From Ignavibacteriaceae bacterium (GTDB taxonomy: Bacteria > Bacteroidota > Ignavibacteria > Ignavibacteriales > Ignavibacteriaceae): 64,000 bases of DNA. Made by a program: the position numbers and the translations under genes. The stretch spans positions 1 through 64,000 of the forward strand of contig JABWCL010000016.1 of assembly GCA_013360295.1 (NCBI GenBank). Direction: 5' to 3'. The notes below the pieces were generated by a model that was given only the letters and a program-made list of their open reading frames with translations, searched no databases and had not been told where the DNA came from. Below are positions 1 through 9,678 of this stretch, one piece after another (within the stretch, counting starts at the first letter, position 1; each line of letters starts with the position of its first letter).

Positions 1-442
1 CGATAAAGAATGGATTAAGGTTCTGGAGGAAGAAGGCATCCGGGTTTTTATAGAGCGGTGGATGGAAACCGAGCTTTTCAGAAGGTTAAGAAATATTTTG
101 TCCGGCGAGAAATATGTTGCACTTGTGACAAAAAAAAGTAATAACAGTCCCTCGGTACTAATAAACTATCTTAAAGAATTTGGAACCGGGATTATGAGTC
201 CCTTGTGGGGTTTCCTGAGAAATATCGAATATCCGGTACTTCTCATATCAGGAGAAGAGGACATTAAATACTCTTCGATTACGAAGAAGATGGAGGAGAA
301 CATTATTTCCGCAGAGTGGAGAATTGTCGGAAATTGCGGGCACAATATTCATCTTGAACAACCTTTAGAATTTAGTTTATTAATAAATAGTTTTTTAGAT
401 AAAATTAATATTGATTATGAAAGAAAAATGGAAAACAGCTAA
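1..442 (+). CDS. menH: 2-succinyl-6-hydroxy-2,4-cyclohexadiene-1-carboxylate synthase MenH (3' part)
   Basis: The gene is cut by the left edge of the window; the frame is open from base 2 and ends at a stop at 440-442. About 146 C-terminal residues of an alpha/beta hydrolase are visible. They include the segment [12 protein letters not shown], carrying the acidic member of the triad, and [10 protein letters not shown], carrying the catalytic His; the nucleophile lies upstream. MenH removes pyruvate from SEPHCHC to make SHCHC in menaquinone synthesis. The identity comes from the fold plus its place directly before menB, menA, menC and menE; its end overlaps menB by 26 bases, so the genes are probably cotranscribed. 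menF and menD would be expected upstream. Confidence 0.85.
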   Translation, partial: DKEWIKVLEEEGIRVFIERWMETELFRRLRNILSGEKYVALVTKKSNNSPSVLINYLKEFGTGIMSPLWGFLRNIEYPVLLISGEEDIKYSSITKKMEENIISAEWRIVGNCGHNIHLEQPLEFSLLINSFLDKINIDYERKMENS

Positions 443-1250
443 AAAGTATAACGATATCATTTATGAAAAAATGAATGGTATTGCGAAAATAACCATTAAT
501 CGTCCTGAAGTAAGAAATGCTTTCAGGCCTGAGACCGTTATGGAATTATACGATGCGTTCGCAGACGCAAGGGAAGATCAAAAAATTGGTGTCGTTTTAT
601 TCACCGGCAAAGGCCCTGCCGCGGATGGGAAATATGCATTCTGCTCAGGGGGTGATCAGCGAATAAGAGGAGACAAAGGATATAAAGGAAAAGACGGCGT
701 AATGAGGCTGAATGTACTGGATTTGCAGAAACTCATCAGGTCTATGCCAATCCCTGTAATTGCTCTCGTAGCAGGATATGCGATCGGCGGAGGACACGTG
801 CTCCATGTTATTTGCGATTTAACTATCGCGGCTGATAACGCAATTTTCGGGCAGACCGGACCAAAAGTTGGAAGTTTTGATGGCGGATTCGGATCAAGTT
901 ACCTTGCCCGCCTTGTCGGACAGAAAAAGGCACGCGAGATATGGTATCTTTGCAGACAGTACAACGCGGACGAAGCTTTGGCGATGGGGCTTGTGAACAA
1001 AGTGGTCCCTGTTGAAAAACTTGAAGAAGAGGGAATAATCTGGGCTAAAGAGATATTAGAGAAATCTCCCATGGCGATCAGAGTTCTTAAGAGTGCGTTT
1101 AACGCTGAACTTGACGGCCAGTCCGGAATCCAGGAACTTGCCGGCAACGCGACATTGCTTTATTATATGAGTGAAGAAGCACAGGAAGGTAAGAAAGCTT
1201 ACCTTGAAAAGAGGAAGCCTGATTTTAAAAAATATCCAAAACTACCCTGA
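417..1250 (+). CDS. menB: 1,4-dihydroxy-2-naphthoyl-CoA synthase MenB
   Basis: Crotonase-fold enzyme of 277 residues that closes the second ring of o-succinylbenzoyl-CoA to give DHNA-CoA. Family signatures are intact: FCSGGDQ near residue 77, the oxyanion-hole and active-site stretch [16 protein letters not shown], and [14 protein letters not shown] with the Ser and Asp typical of MenB rather than general enoyl-CoA hydratases. The ATG at 417 ([14 protein letters not shown]) is preferred over an in-frame TTG two codons upstream because MenB proteins usually begin close to this point. It overlaps the end of menH and is followed four bases later by menA. Confidence 0.97.
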   Translation: MKEKWKTAKKYNDIIYEKMNGIAKITINRPEVRNAFRPETVMELYDAFADAREDQKIGVVLFTGKGPAADGKYAFCSGGDQRIRGDKGYKGKDGVMRLNVLDLQKLIRSMPIPVIALVAGYAIGGGHVLHVICDLTIAADNAIFGQTGPKVGSFDGGFGSSYLARLVGQKKAREIWYLCRQYNADEALAMGLVNKVVPVEKLEEEGIIWAKEILEKSPMAIRVLKSAFNAELDGQSGIQELAGNATLLYYMSEEAQEGKKAYLEKRKPDFKKYPKLP

Positions 1251-1254
1251 GAAG

Positions 1255-2130
1255 ATGAATCCTGTTAAGATATGGACACTAGCAAGCCGTCCAAAGACTT
1301 TGTTAGCAGCCCTTGTTCCTGTGACGGTAGGTGCGGCAATTGCGGCCTCTGAAGGTAAAATAGATTATATCTCAACATTTATAGCACTTGTCTGCGCGGT
1401 GCTGATTCAAATTGGCACCAATTTCGTGAATGATCTTTATGATCATCTGAAAGGCGCAGACACTAAAAAACGAGTGGGGCCGGTGAGGGTGCTGAATGCC
1501 GGTTTGGTCTCCGTTAAACAGATGAGGATTGCTATCGCTATCGTTTTCAGTATATCGTTTTTTATCGGACTCATACTCGTAGACAAAGGGGGAGTACCTG
1601 TATTGATGATCGGCGTTGCTTCGTTATTAGCCGGGTATGCTTATACCGCAGGTCCGTTCCCTCTAGCATACAAAGGTTTGGGAGATATTTTCGTTTTTAT
1701 TTTTTTTGGATTCGTAGCCACCGTGGGCACCTATTACATTAATACTTTATCAGTTACGATGATTCCCATACTCGCATCTATTCCTGTGGGCGCACTGATC
1801 ACTAACATCCTGGTGGTAAATAATTACCGCGATATTGATCAGGACAAAATAGCAGGGAAGATCACTCTTGCGGTCAGGATTGGCAAAAAGAATACGAGGT
1901 ACGAATATATTTTTCTGATTCTCACATCATTTATAACACCTGTACTGATCTATTTTGTCGGTAAGCAGGGATTGTGGATACTTCTGCCATACCTTACCCT
2001 GCCTCTGGGACTAAGGCTTATCAGAATGTTAAATCAGTATACCGGACCTCAGTTAAATTCGACTCTTGAACTTACAGCTAAGTTTTCCGCACTCTACGGA
2101 CTCCTTTTTGCACTCGGATTTATTTTATGA
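1255..2130 (+). CDS. menA: 1,4-dihydroxy-2-naphthoate polyprenyltransferase MenA
   Basis: UbiA-superfamily integral membrane protein of 291 residues that attaches the polyprenyl tail to DHNA, giving demethylmenaquinone. Both Asp-rich motifs are visible: NFVNDLYDHLKGAD in the N-terminal third and NNYRDIDQDKIAGK in the middle, with about eight hydrophobic segments around them. The start ATG at 1255 gives MNPVKIWTLASRPKTLL, the usual MenA N-terminus; a longer frame starting inside menB is open but lacks family resemblance. It starts four bases after the menB stop and its own stop overlaps the menC start as ATGA. Confidence 0.95.
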   Translation: MNPVKIWTLASRPKTLLAALVPVTVGAAIAASEGKIDYISTFIALVCAVLIQIGTNFVNDLYDHLKGADTKKRVGPVRVLNAGLVSVKQMRIAIAIVFSISFFIGLILVDKGGVPVLMIGVASLLAGYAYTAGPFPLAYKGLGDIFVFIFFGFVATVGTYYINTLSVTMIPILASIPVGALITNILVVNNYRDIDQDKIAGKITLAVRIGKKNTRYEYIFLILTSFITPVLIYFVGKQGLWILLPYLTLPLGLRLIRMLNQYTGPQLNSTLELTAKFSALYGLLFALGFIL

Positions 2131-3170
2131 AAATATCGAAAGCCTTCTTTGAGCATTTTCTTTTAAAGCTAAGGACACCTTTTCGCTTCGGGAATAATAC
2201 TCTAACACATAAAGAAGGTTTTTTGCTCAAACTGTCAGATGATAGGGGAAGAATAGGTATGGGAACGATTGAACCTTTTGAATATTTTGGGACTGAATCA
2301 TTCCAAAGTGCCGGAGAACAGTTATCCAGGCTTTCGTCCTTTTGGGAGAGTGGTGACTCTGATAATCCTGAAGAAATTTTGGACAAAATTAAAAATCTAT
2401 TCGGTGAATATCCCGCGACACATTCAGGTATCGAACAGGCTATCCTCTCGTTATGCTCCTCCTCAGAAGATAAAACTTTTCCTCATCTGCCCGGGAATGA
2501 TTCAAGGAAGCTGCTTAGGGTTAATGGTGTTGTGGGGTTAGGTGATGTAACTGAGGTTATCAGGGAAGTTGGAAGATTACTGGAAGCCGGCAGAAAGACA
2601 ATTAAAATAAAGTGCGGAAGAGAAAAAACTTTCCAGGACCTGAAAGTTTTTATGGCTGTCCGTAAGGAATTTGGAGATAAGGTAATCCTGCGCGGTGACG
2701 CTAACGGAAAATGGACAAAGACCCAAGCGGTTGAAGTTCTGAAAGCATTCGAGGACATAAATATTGAATATATGGAACAACCGGTCAGGGATCTTAATGA
2801 ATTTGAATTTCTGAAATCAAGAGTAAAAACCCCGATCGCTGCCGACGAATCATTCAGAGGATTAAATGAACTGGAAACAATCTTATCGGAAGGTACCGCA
2901 GATTACCTCATACTCAAACCGATCCCTGCCGGCGGATTACTGAATTCTATAAAGATAATCGATCGATGTAAGGTTCAAGGTACACCTGTGATTGTTACGA
3001 CATCAATGGATTCCTGTATCGGAAAAAGAATTTCAGTTCTTGCTGCTACCAGGCTGGACTCTGACCGTGCATGTGGTTTAGATACTACGCAGTTTTTTGA
3101 AGCAGACTTAGCAGAGGATGTGTACCCCGTAGTCGAAGGAAAGATAACTATCACTCAGCCGATAATCTGA
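2127..3170 (+). CDS. menC: o-succinylbenzoate synthase MenC
   Basis: Enolase-superfamily dehydratase of 347 residues converting SHCHC to o-succinylbenzoate. The barrel-domain catalytic residues are readable: KIK (Lys160, Lys162), DANGKW with Asp191, EQP with Glu217, ADES with Asp240, and LKP with Lys264. The first ~110 residues form the capping domain. The start codon overlaps the menA stop (ATGA at 2127-2130), which indicates translational coupling. MenE follows 12 bases after the stop. Confidence 0.93.
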   Translation: MKISKAFFEHFLLKLRTPFRFGNNTLTHKEGFLLKLSDDRGRIGMGTIEPFEYFGTESFQSAGEQLSRLSSFWESGDSDNPEEILDKIKNLFGEYPATHSGIEQAILSLCSSSEDKTFPHLPGNDSRKLLRVNGVVGLGDVTEVIREVGRLLEAGRKTIKIKCGREKTFQDLKVFMAVRKEFGDKVILRGDANGKWTKTQAVEVLKAFEDINIEYMEQPVRDLNEFEFLKSRVKTPIAADESFRGLNELETILSEGTADYLILKPIPAGGLLNSIKIIDRCKVQGTPVIVTTSMDSCIGKRISVLAATRLDSDRACGLDTTQFFEADLAEDVYPVVEGKITITQPII

Positions 3171-3182
3171 CGGATCAGGAAA

Positions 3183-4625
3183 ATGTTGAGTATTGACTCA
3201 TCCGCCAAAGCTGCGATAATATTTCCCGGGGATAATCTCGTTACACTTTCAGAATACTTACCTGTAGCCTCCGAGGTCGGGGGAGGCTTCCGATCAATAA
3301 GCTATCGTGAATTAAACAGCTTAACAGATGGTATTGCTCGTGAAATCAAAAAAGCTCCCAATTTTAATCATAATACAGTAATCCTTCCCGCGGAAAACTC
3401 GCTTCAGTCAATATTGCTGATAATTGCACTTTGGAAAGCAGGAAAAAGCCCTTTTCTCGTTTCTTCTGCTATAAGGCAGGAAGAATTACAAATGATCAGG
3501 GACAATTATAAACTTGAAGTATATTGGGATTTAATCAAAGACCAGCATCCTAGTCTTGTTTCGAAGGCTGAAGTTCCAGACTTTTCGGAAGCTGATACTA
3601 ATCCTAAAGCTGCGATAATCAGAACATCAGGAAGTGAAGGAGTTCCCTCAGCAGCGAGTATACCTTTCAAGTCAATTACCGAGCATTTAAAGATATGCGG
3701 TGAATACTTTCAGTTCGGAAGCGAAGACCGGTGGCTCTTAAGTCTGCCGATTCATCATGTCAGCGGTCTGGGAATAATCTGCCGTTCATTATTTAATGGC
3801 CTGACCCTCGTCATACCGAAATCTCTGAAGATGCATGATATTTCAGATGCGATGACGAGGTTCGGAGTAACGCACGCTTCGTTTGTAACACCTCAGTTAA
3901 AAGAAGTGATGGATCGAAAAATTTCCCCATCTGATTCTATGAAAGCCCTGCTGGTTGGAGGAGGGCCCGCAAATTCTAAATTAATCCTTTCCGCGGTGGA
4001 GGCTGAGTGGCCTGTTTTTAAGGTTTACGGATCAACAGAAACATTTACATTTATCAGTGTACTTGATGTAAAAACAAGGCCTGATAAAGTTGATTCGGCG
4101 GGGCTTCCGATGCGAAATGTCCTGCTTGAAACAGACCCGCTTACAGATGAATTACAGGTGAGTAGTCCTTCATTGATTGAAGAATATTACGAACACAACG
4201 AAAGAACCCGGGAGAAATTTCATAATGGATGGTTTAACACCGGGGATATTGCCAGAATTGATGAGGAGGGTTTTCTTCACATTTTAATGAGAAGGACGGA
4301 CCTGATAGTAAGCGGTGGAGTGAATATTAATCCCTCTGAAATTGAAGAGCAGATTCTTAAGTCTGGTTACATTGCGGATGTATGTGTTACAGGACGGACA
4401 GAGGAGCGGTGGGGTGAAGAAATCGTAGCGGTGATTGTGCTGAAAGAAGGCATTAAATTCGAAGAAAAAAATCTTCGTTCTTTTTTAGCAAAGCACTTAG
4501 ACAGGATGAAAGTTCCCAAAAGATTTCTGATACTGGAGAACCTTCCCAGAACCGAAACAGGAAAAATCAAAAGGGGAGATATTAAAAAAATGATTAATTC
4601 TGATATCTCTTCAAAACATCAATAA
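3183..4625 (+). CDS. menE: o-succinylbenzoate-CoA ligase MenE
   Basis: ANL-superfamily adenylating enzyme of 480 residues that activates o-succinylbenzoate to its CoA thioester. The P-loop region reads IIRTSGSEGVPSAA near residue 145, the A5-type motif is YGSTETF, the A7-type Asp is in NGWFNTGDIARID, and the catalytic Lys lies near the C-terminus in RTETGKIKRGD. An AGGA sequence just upstream of ATG 3183 fits a ribosome site. Its last 32 bases overlap the 3' end of the convergent thioesterase gene. Position in the men operon separates it from other ligases of this superfamily. Confidence 0.93.
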   Translation: MLSIDSSAKAAIIFPGDNLVTLSEYLPVASEVGGGFRSISYRELNSLTDGIAREIKKAPNFNHNTVILPAENSLQSILLIIALWKAGKSPFLVSSAIRQEELQMIRDNYKLEVYWDLIKDQHPSLVSKAEVPDFSEADTNPKAAIIRTSGSEGVPSAASIPFKSITEHLKICGEYFQFGSEDRWLLSLPIHHVSGLGIICRSLFNGLTLVIPKSLKMHDISDAMTRFGVTHASFVTPQLKEVMDRKISPSDSMKALLVGGGPANSKLILSAVEAEWPVFKVYGSTETFTFISVLDVKTRPDKVDSAGLPMRNVLLETDPLTDELQVSSPSLIEEYYEHNERTREKFHNGWFNTGDIARIDEEGFLHILMRRTDLIVSGGVNINPSEIEEQILKSGYIADVCVTGRTEERWGEEIVAVIVLKEGIKFEEKNLRSFLAKHLDRMKVPKRFLILENLPRTETGKIKRGDIKKMINSDISSKHQ

Positions 4626-4995
4626 GGTACTGAGGAATTGCTGATTTAGAACCGTTCTTCGAGTCTAATGATATGTGTACGGTCTCAACAGAAGCAAGTT
4701 CATTTCCCTCCGCGTCAACTATTAAATGAACCAGTGAAAATGAGTTTTCCCTAAGATCTTCACAGCGTATCAAAATATAAATTTGCTTATGCAATTCCAT
4801 TTTTTTAACGAATACTGATTTCGCCGTATAGACAGGGAAAAGATGATCTCTTCTTGAGAAATACACTTGAGAGATTTCCTCATTCAATAGCAGGTCTTCA
4901 AATGCATCGTGGCATATTTTAAAGATATTTCCGAAGAACAAAATTCCTGCCGGGTCGCAGTCGCTGAATTTGATCTGATATTGATAACTGAACAT
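4594..4995 (-). CDS. 4HBT-type hotdog thioesterase, probable DHNA-CoA thioesterase (MenI-like)
   Basis: A 133-residue single hotdog-domain protein. The N-terminal motif SDCDPAGILFFGN carries the Asp (residue 17) that is the nucleophile in 4-hydroxybenzoyl-CoA thioesterases. Menaquinone synthesis needs a hydrolase to turn DHNA-CoA into DHNA between MenB and MenA, and none of the five men genes supplies it. The location of this gene, tail to tail with menE and sharing 32 bases with it, makes that role likely. The family also contains general acyl-CoA thioesterases of the YbgC type, so substrate assignment is inference. Confidence 0.75.
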   Translation of the reverse strand: MFSYQYQIKFSDCDPAGILFFGNIFKICHDAFEDLLLNEEISQVYFSRRDHLFPVYTAKSVFVKKMELHKQIYILIRCEDLRENSFSLVHLIVDAEGNELASVETVHISLDSKNGSKSAIPQYLIDVLKRYQN

Positions 4996-5091
4996 CCGTA
5001 ATCCTGTAAATTATTTATCCAAAAATTAATACTAAAACATCTATTGTTCAAAAGTTGTAAAAATATTTGCTCCATTATATTAAATTATTGA

Positions 5092-6018
5092 ATGGAAAAT
5101 GTAAACTTAATGCAGCAATCAAACTTATACCTTCTTATAGCACTTGCGGTTATTACTGTCATTTTCCTGGTGCGTTTGTTATCCGTGCTCCGGATCAGAA
5201 AGTCCCTTCAGCAGTTACGCTACTTCCATTTTGAGAACATTACTAATGATTTTATGGAAACAAAGCCACGGTTAAGTCTGAATCACAATTCGGATACCGT
5301 AATACTATTGCTTCACGGGTTTTCGTCTTCTGTCCACGAATTCGACGGTCTGATAAAGAAACTGGATGAGAACAAAATAAATTATTATGCCCCGATTCTC
5401 ACAGGGTTTGGATTGGCAGATGTGGATCTGCTGTGCAGGATCAAGTATCAGGATTGGATCAGAGACACCGAAAACGCATATCAATTACTGAGATCAAAAT
5501 ATAAGAATGTTTTGGTTGCGGGACACTCAGCAGGAGGTGCTCTTTCAATGTGGTTAGCCTCGAAATATCATTTACCCGCAATCTTCATAACTTCACCCTA
5601 TGTTCAGATAAAGAACGGACATACCTACATCCATAAACTTACCAGATCTTCCTTACTTTTTGACCTGATTAAACTTTTTCATCCTATTGTCAGTAAGTCA
5701 AAAACTAAGAATAATAAAGGCGTAAAAAGGTTTGTCTTCGACGCGGTTCCTTTGGCCGCGGTAAAGGCTGTATGGGACCTCACAGAGGTAATAGATTTTA
5801 AAGATCTCAACGAAACTGATGTGTGTTTATTTACTTCCGTTAAAGACAATACTGTTATCGAAGCGGATCTTTTGGATTTGTTCAACAGGTCCGGGATTAA
5901 ATATAAACACCGTTCTTACGAAGCCTCCGGGCATAATATCCTGGAGGATGCCGAGAAAGAAGCGGTGGTTCAGGAACTGGCAGAGGACTTAGTAAAGCGG
6001 GTGAAGGGGCTGAATTAA
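5092..6018 (+). CDS. Membrane-anchored alpha/beta hydrolase (carboxylesterase/lipase type)
   Basis: A 308-residue hydrolase. Residues ~12-33 form one hydrophobic segment (LYLLIALAVITVIFLVRLL), probably a membrane anchor. The hydrolase core begins at residue 70 with LLLHGFSSS (oxyanion loop); the nucleophile elbow is GHSAGG with Ser146, an Asp is in the late segment SVKDN, and the His is in ASGHNIL. These make a complete Ser-Asp-His triad. It resembles monoglyceride lipase/carboxylesterase proteins, but the substrate cannot be read from sequence. It is transcribed away from the thioesterase gene, with about 96 bases of AT-rich sequence between them. Confidence 0.8.
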   Translation: MENVNLMQQSNLYLLIALAVITVIFLVRLLSVLRIRKSLQQLRYFHFENITNDFMETKPRLSLNHNSDTVILLLHGFSSSVHEFDGLIKKLDENKINYYAPILTGFGLADVDLLCRIKYQDWIRDTENAYQLLRSKYKNVLVAGHSAGGALSMWLASKYHLPAIFITSPYVQIKNGHTYIHKLTRSSLLFDLIKLFHPIVSKSKTKNNKGVKRFVFDAVPLAAVKAVWDLTEVIDFKDLNETDVCLFTSVKDNTVIEADLLDLFNRSGIKYKHRSYEASGHNILEDAEKEAVVQELAEDLVKRVKGLN

Positions 6019-6040
6019 TCAGGAGTGGTACAAATGAAAA

Positions 6041-6060
6041 ACCCGGACGATAGTCCGGGT
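6041..6060 (-). terminator. Rho-independent terminator after tRNA-Cys
   Basis: A perfect 8-bp stem, ACCCGGAC and GTCCGGGT, around a GATA loop. On the minus strand it is followed by TTTTTCA, so it ends the leftward transcript carrying tRNA-Cys, four bases after the tRNA 3' end. It may also slow the converging hydrolase transcript. Confidence 0.8.
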
Positions 6061-6064
6061 CTAG

Positions 6065-6138
6065 AGGCGCCGGTCGGATTCGAACCGACGAATAAAGGTT
6101 TTGCAGACCTTCCCCTTAAGCCACTTGGGTACAGCGCC
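6065..6138 (-). tRNA. tRNA-Cys (GCA)
   Basis: Read on the minus strand this folds as a 74-nt tRNA. The acceptor stem pairs GGCGCTG with CGGCGCC (one G-U), the D loop region is CCCAAGTGGCTTAAGG, the anticodon arm is AAGGT-CTGCAAA-ACCTT with anticodon GCA, and the T arm is GTCGG-TTCGAAT-CCGAC. The discriminator is U as expected for Cys. CCA is not encoded. Confidence 0.95.
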
Positions 6139-6159
6139 ATAAATATCTCTAAAAAAAGA

Positions 6160-6179
6160 ACTCCACTTGTGGGTGGAGT
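6160..6179 (-). terminator. Rho-independent terminator between tRNA-Gly and tRNA-Cys
   Basis: A 7-bp stem ACTCCAC/GTGGAGT with a 6-base loop, followed on the minus strand by TCTTTTTTT. It lies between the two leftward tRNA genes, so tRNA-Gly appears to end here and tRNA-Cys either relies on read-through or has its own promoter in the remaining ~20 bases. Confidence 0.7.
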
Positions 6180-6186
6180 CTCTTAG

Positions 6187-6259
<73 letters not shown>

Positions 6260-6303
6260 AAAAATGAATTTCTAATTTAGCAATTCATAATCTTTTTTGC
6301 AAG

Positions 6304-9000
6304 TCAGATTTTCTTTCTTCTGAAAATTTTCCAGATTTCCACGATTACCAGTACGAAAACGGCGCTTACCAACAAACCAACCCACTCAGCTGCCGCGATT
6401 GTAGTAGTATGGAATGCTTTCTGAAGAAATCCTATAAACACCACAGCCAGGGACATTCCTAGAGAAACGAATGACGCATAAAGCAAAGATTTATTGGAGA
6501 ATAACGGCATTTTGAAAATTGACTGATCCAATGAACGGCAATTCAAACCGTTAAATAATCTTGCAAAAATAAGAGTCAGGAAGAAGACAGTACTTGCTTC
6601 TTTTTGTTCATATCCTTCCGATAGAGCCCATACGTAGGCGGTAACTGTAACCGCTGCGATAATAACTCCGACGAATCCGATATAGAAAATAGTATCTCTG
6701 TTTAGTATTCCTTCCTTAACATTTCGCGGCTTCTTGTTCATTATTCCGGGTTCCGGGGGTTCAACTCCCAGTGCGATGGCCATTAAACCATCCATAATAA
6801 AATTAATGAAAAGGATCTGGACAGCGGAAAGGGGAATGATAAGCCCGGCGATGAGAGTATAAATAAGCGCGAACACAGTTCCCATATTGCCGCTGAGCAG
6901 GAACACCAGGTATTTGCGAATATTTTCAAAAATACTTCTACCTTCCTCCACGGCGTTTACAATGGAAGCGAAATTATCGTCTGTAAGTATCATGTCCGCT
7001 GCTTCTTTACTGACATCGGTACCGGTGATACCCATCGCTACCCCGATATCTGCTTTTTTGAGGGAAGGGGCATCATTGACGCCATCACCGGTCATCGCAA
7101 CTATATTGCCTTTTTTCATCAGAGCTGAAACTATCTTAAGTTTGTGCGAAGGGGAGATGCGCGCGTAAACGTCCGTCGTCTCGACCGATTTTTCAAATTC
7201 AGCATCAGTTAATTGTTCGAGTTCAACCCCTGAAAGAGCTCCCCCTTTTTGGAGGATACCAAGCTCTTTTGCCACTGCCACAGCAGTTACTTTATGATCA
7301 CCGGTGATCATTATCGGACGAATACCAGCGGAGAAGCACCGTTCTATCGCCACCTTTACTTCCGGCCGGGGCGGATCAAACATTCCGACCAGTCCGATAA
7401 AGGTCATTTCTTTCTCAGCGTTTTCCATGGAGAATTTACTAGACTCGAAATGGTGAACTGAAAATGCCAGCACCCTAAGAGCTTTTTTACTAAGTTCGTT
7501 CGCAACGTTTATAAAGTTTTCCCTGACTTCAGCTGTTAGTTCCTTTACATTTTCTCCTTCAAGATACGTCGTACAACTGTCCAGAATTACTTCAACTGCG
7601 CCTTTTGAATAAGACTCAAGATTATGCCTTAATTTGTGAATAGTGGTCATTCTTTTGGTTTCGGAGGAGAATGGAATTTCGTCAATCCGCGGATTCTGGT
7701 TACGAATAAAATCGATGTCAAGGCCGGCTTTAGCAGCGGCTGTTACCATTGCGCCTTCAGTAGGATCGCCAATAATATCCCAACTATCACCAATTTTTTT
7801 CAGGATAGTATCGTTACACTGCGCGCTTACGTGAAGTAAACGGTTAAGATCGTGGTGTTCGAGCGGATTGATCTTTCCGCCTGACAATAGAAATTCACCC
7901 GCGGGATTATATCCGACTCCCGTAACATCAACCAATTTATTATACGAATACAGATTTCGAATAGTCATTTCATCCTGGGTAAGGGTACCGGTTTTATCAG
8001 AACAAATCACGTTAGTTGCGCCAAGTGTTTCAACCGCTGGGAGCTTCCTGATAAGGGCCCTTCTTTTTACCATTCTTCTTACGCCCAGCGCAAGGCTTAT
8101 AGTTACAACAGCGGGGAGGGCTTCAGGGATAACGGCAACAGCAAGAGCGACACCCCAGGTAAACATTTTGACTAATGTTTCACCGCGGAGCCATCCTATC
8201 ACACTCATCACCGATGCAAGCACGATTGCGAATAAGCCGATCTTCTTTCCAAGTTCATCCAGATTTTCTTGTAAAGGTGTTTTACGGTTTTCTGTGGATT
8301 GCAGCATTCCGGCGATTTTCCCAAATTCTGTTCTCATACCTGTAGCAGTAACGACTGCTTTGCCTCTGCCGTAAGAAATGGCAGTGCCCATAAACACCAT
8401 ATTTTTGCGGTCGCCAAGGGGACTGATCAGATCGTCGATTTTCTCGATCGACTTCTCGACGGGAACCGATTCGCCTGTCAGAGATGCTTCTTCGATACGA
8501 AGATTCAGGGATTCAACCAACCTACCGTCAGCAGGTATTTTATCTCCCGTTTTAAGGATAACAATATCTCCTGGCACAAGATCAGCAGCATTGATATTAA
8601 TTTCCTCTCCGTTTCGTAACACATGCGCGTGAGGTGATGCCATCTTTCTCAGAGATTCTATGGCTTTGCCTGCCTGAAATTCCTGTACGAAACCAAGTAC
8701 TCCGGCGAGAAGAACGATAATAATTATTGCTATAGCCTCAACAAAATCACCCATACCCCATGATATTGCGGCGGCGATTACCAGAATTATTATTAGCAGA
8801 CTTTTGAACTGACCTAGGAGAAGCAGCCAGGGGGAAACTTTGGCTTCTGCTTCCAGTTCGTTGGGGCCGAATTCAGCAAGGCGCTTTTGAGCTTCGTCAG
8901 ATGATAATCCCGAACGGCTGGTATCCAGTTCCTTCAGAGTGTCAGCTGTTAATAAAGTATGCCAGTCTTCCCGGAGAAATTTACTATAAATGCTGTCCAT
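6304..9000 (-). CDS. P2-type cation-transporting ATPase (Ca2+-ATPase-like)
   Basis: An 898-residue P-type ATPase with the full domain order: cation-ATPase N-terminal domain, TM1-2, actuator loop with TGES near residue 175, TM3-4 with VIPEALP, phosphorylation motif CSDKTGTLT with Asp335, nucleotide domain, hinge TGDGVNDAPSL, and six C-terminal helices. The TM6 stretch FINFIMDGLMAIALG keeps the Asn and Asp that line Ca2+ sites in SERCA/PMR1-like pumps, which favours Ca2+ (or Mn2+) over Na+/K+. PEAL replaces the PEGL common in eukaryotic pumps. The gene stands alone next to two tRNAs, with no regulator gene beside it. Substrate is inferred. Confidence 0.9.
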   Translation of the reverse strand: MDSIYSKFLREDWHTLLTADTLKELDTSRSGLSSDEAQKRLAEFGPNELEAEAKVSPWLLLLGQFKSLLIIILVIAAAISWGMGDFVEAIAIIIIVLLAGVLGFVQEFQAGKAIESLRKMASPHAHVLRNGEEININAADLVPGDIVILKTGDKIPADGRLVESLNLRIEEASLTGESVPVEKSIEKIDDLISPLGDRKNMVFMGTAISYGRGKAVVTATGMRTEFGKIAGMLQSTENRKTPLQENLDELGKKIGLFAIVLASVMSVIGWLRGETLVKMFTWGVALAVAVIPEALPAVVTISLALGVRRMVKRRALIRKLPAVETLGATNVICSDKTGTLTQDEMTIRNLYSYNKLVDVTGVGYNPAGEFLLSGGKINPLEHHDLNRLLHVSAQCNDTILKKIGDSWDIIGDPTEGAMVTAAAKAGLDIDFIRNQNPRIDEIPFSSETKRMTTIHKLRHNLESYSKGAVEVILDSCTTYLEGENVKELTAEVRENFINVANELSKKALRVLAFSVHHFESSKFSMENAEKEMTFIGLVGMFDPPRPEVKVAIERCFSAGIRPIMITGDHKVTAVAVAKELGILQKGGALSGVELEQLTDAEFEKSVETTDVYARISPSHKLKIVSALMKKGNIVAMTGDGVNDAPSLKKADIGVAMGITGTDVSKEAADMILTDDNFASIVNAVEEGRSIFENIRKYLVFLLSGNMGTVFALIYTLIAGLIIPLSAVQILFINFIMDGLMAIALGVEPPEPGIMNKKPRNVKEGILNRDTIFYIGFVGVIIAAVTVTAYVWALSEGYEQKEASTVFFLTLIFARLFNGLNCRSLDQSIFKMPLFSNKSLLYASFVSLGMSLAVVFIGFLQKAFHTTTIAAAEWVGLLVSAVFVLVIVEIWKIFRRKKI

Positions 9001-9094
9001 TATTGGTGTAACGACCTTCTTTGGTAAGTTTCAATAATAAATTAATTATACTAAATATACAAATAACAAACTAAACAAAATAGTTCAAAATATA

Positions 9095-9613
9095 TTATTT
9101 TCTTGCAGATTGAATGAAGCCGCGATATGGTATTGATGATTGCACATTGATGAATGCCTGGTGGTCAATACTGTCAATCAGTTCGATAATTCGTTTTTGA
9201 TTTTTTCGCTGGATTATGCACACAATTACAGCAACGCCACCCGTGATGCCCTCACCAGGGAGGAGTGTGGCTCCGACCTTTTGCCTTCTCAAGGCATTAG
9301 CAATCTCGTCTGTTTTGAATTTTGAGATTATCGTCAACTGAATATAACCAAGGCCTATCCTTTGTTCTATGGTAATGCCGAGAACATTCCCCAGCGCAAA
9401 TCCCAGAGCATACCCGAACAAATTATAAATATTATCAAGTTGAGTAAAAATGAACCTTATCGCGAAAACCCAAATAAGGACTTCAAAAAAACCTATAACT
9501 CCAGCAAGGTATTTTCTTCCCTGGATTACCATAATAGTCCTGAAAGTGCCAATACTTACGTCGCAAATACGCATTAATGCAATAATGAGGGGGCCAATTA
9601 AAATATGATACAT
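9095..9613 (-). CDS. UPF0316-type membrane protein (DUF5698/DUF2179)
   Basis: A 172-residue protein with two parts. The first ~95 residues carry three hydrophobic helices and the family segment MRICDVSIGTFRTIMVIQGR. The last ~75 residues (from about YIQLTIISKFKTDEI) form a cytosolic DUF2179-type alpha/beta domain with the characteristic LPGEGITGG stretch. The molecular role of the family is not known. It lies between the cation ATPase, on the same strand but 94 bases further downstream, and the divergent pcm gene. Confidence 0.82.
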   Translation of the reverse strand: MYHILIGPLIIALMRICDVSIGTFRTIMVIQGRKYLAGVIGFFEVLIWVFAIRFIFTQLDNIYNLFGYALGFALGNVLGITIEQRIGLGYIQLTIISKFKTDEIANALRRQKVGATLLPGEGITGGVAVIVCIIQRKNQKRIIELIDSIDHQAFINVQSSIPYRGFIQSARK

Positions 9614-9678
9614 CTGAACTGATACTTTTTCTAAATAAAAGGAATAACTATCTTTAAAATAAATTATTTTTTGATTTT

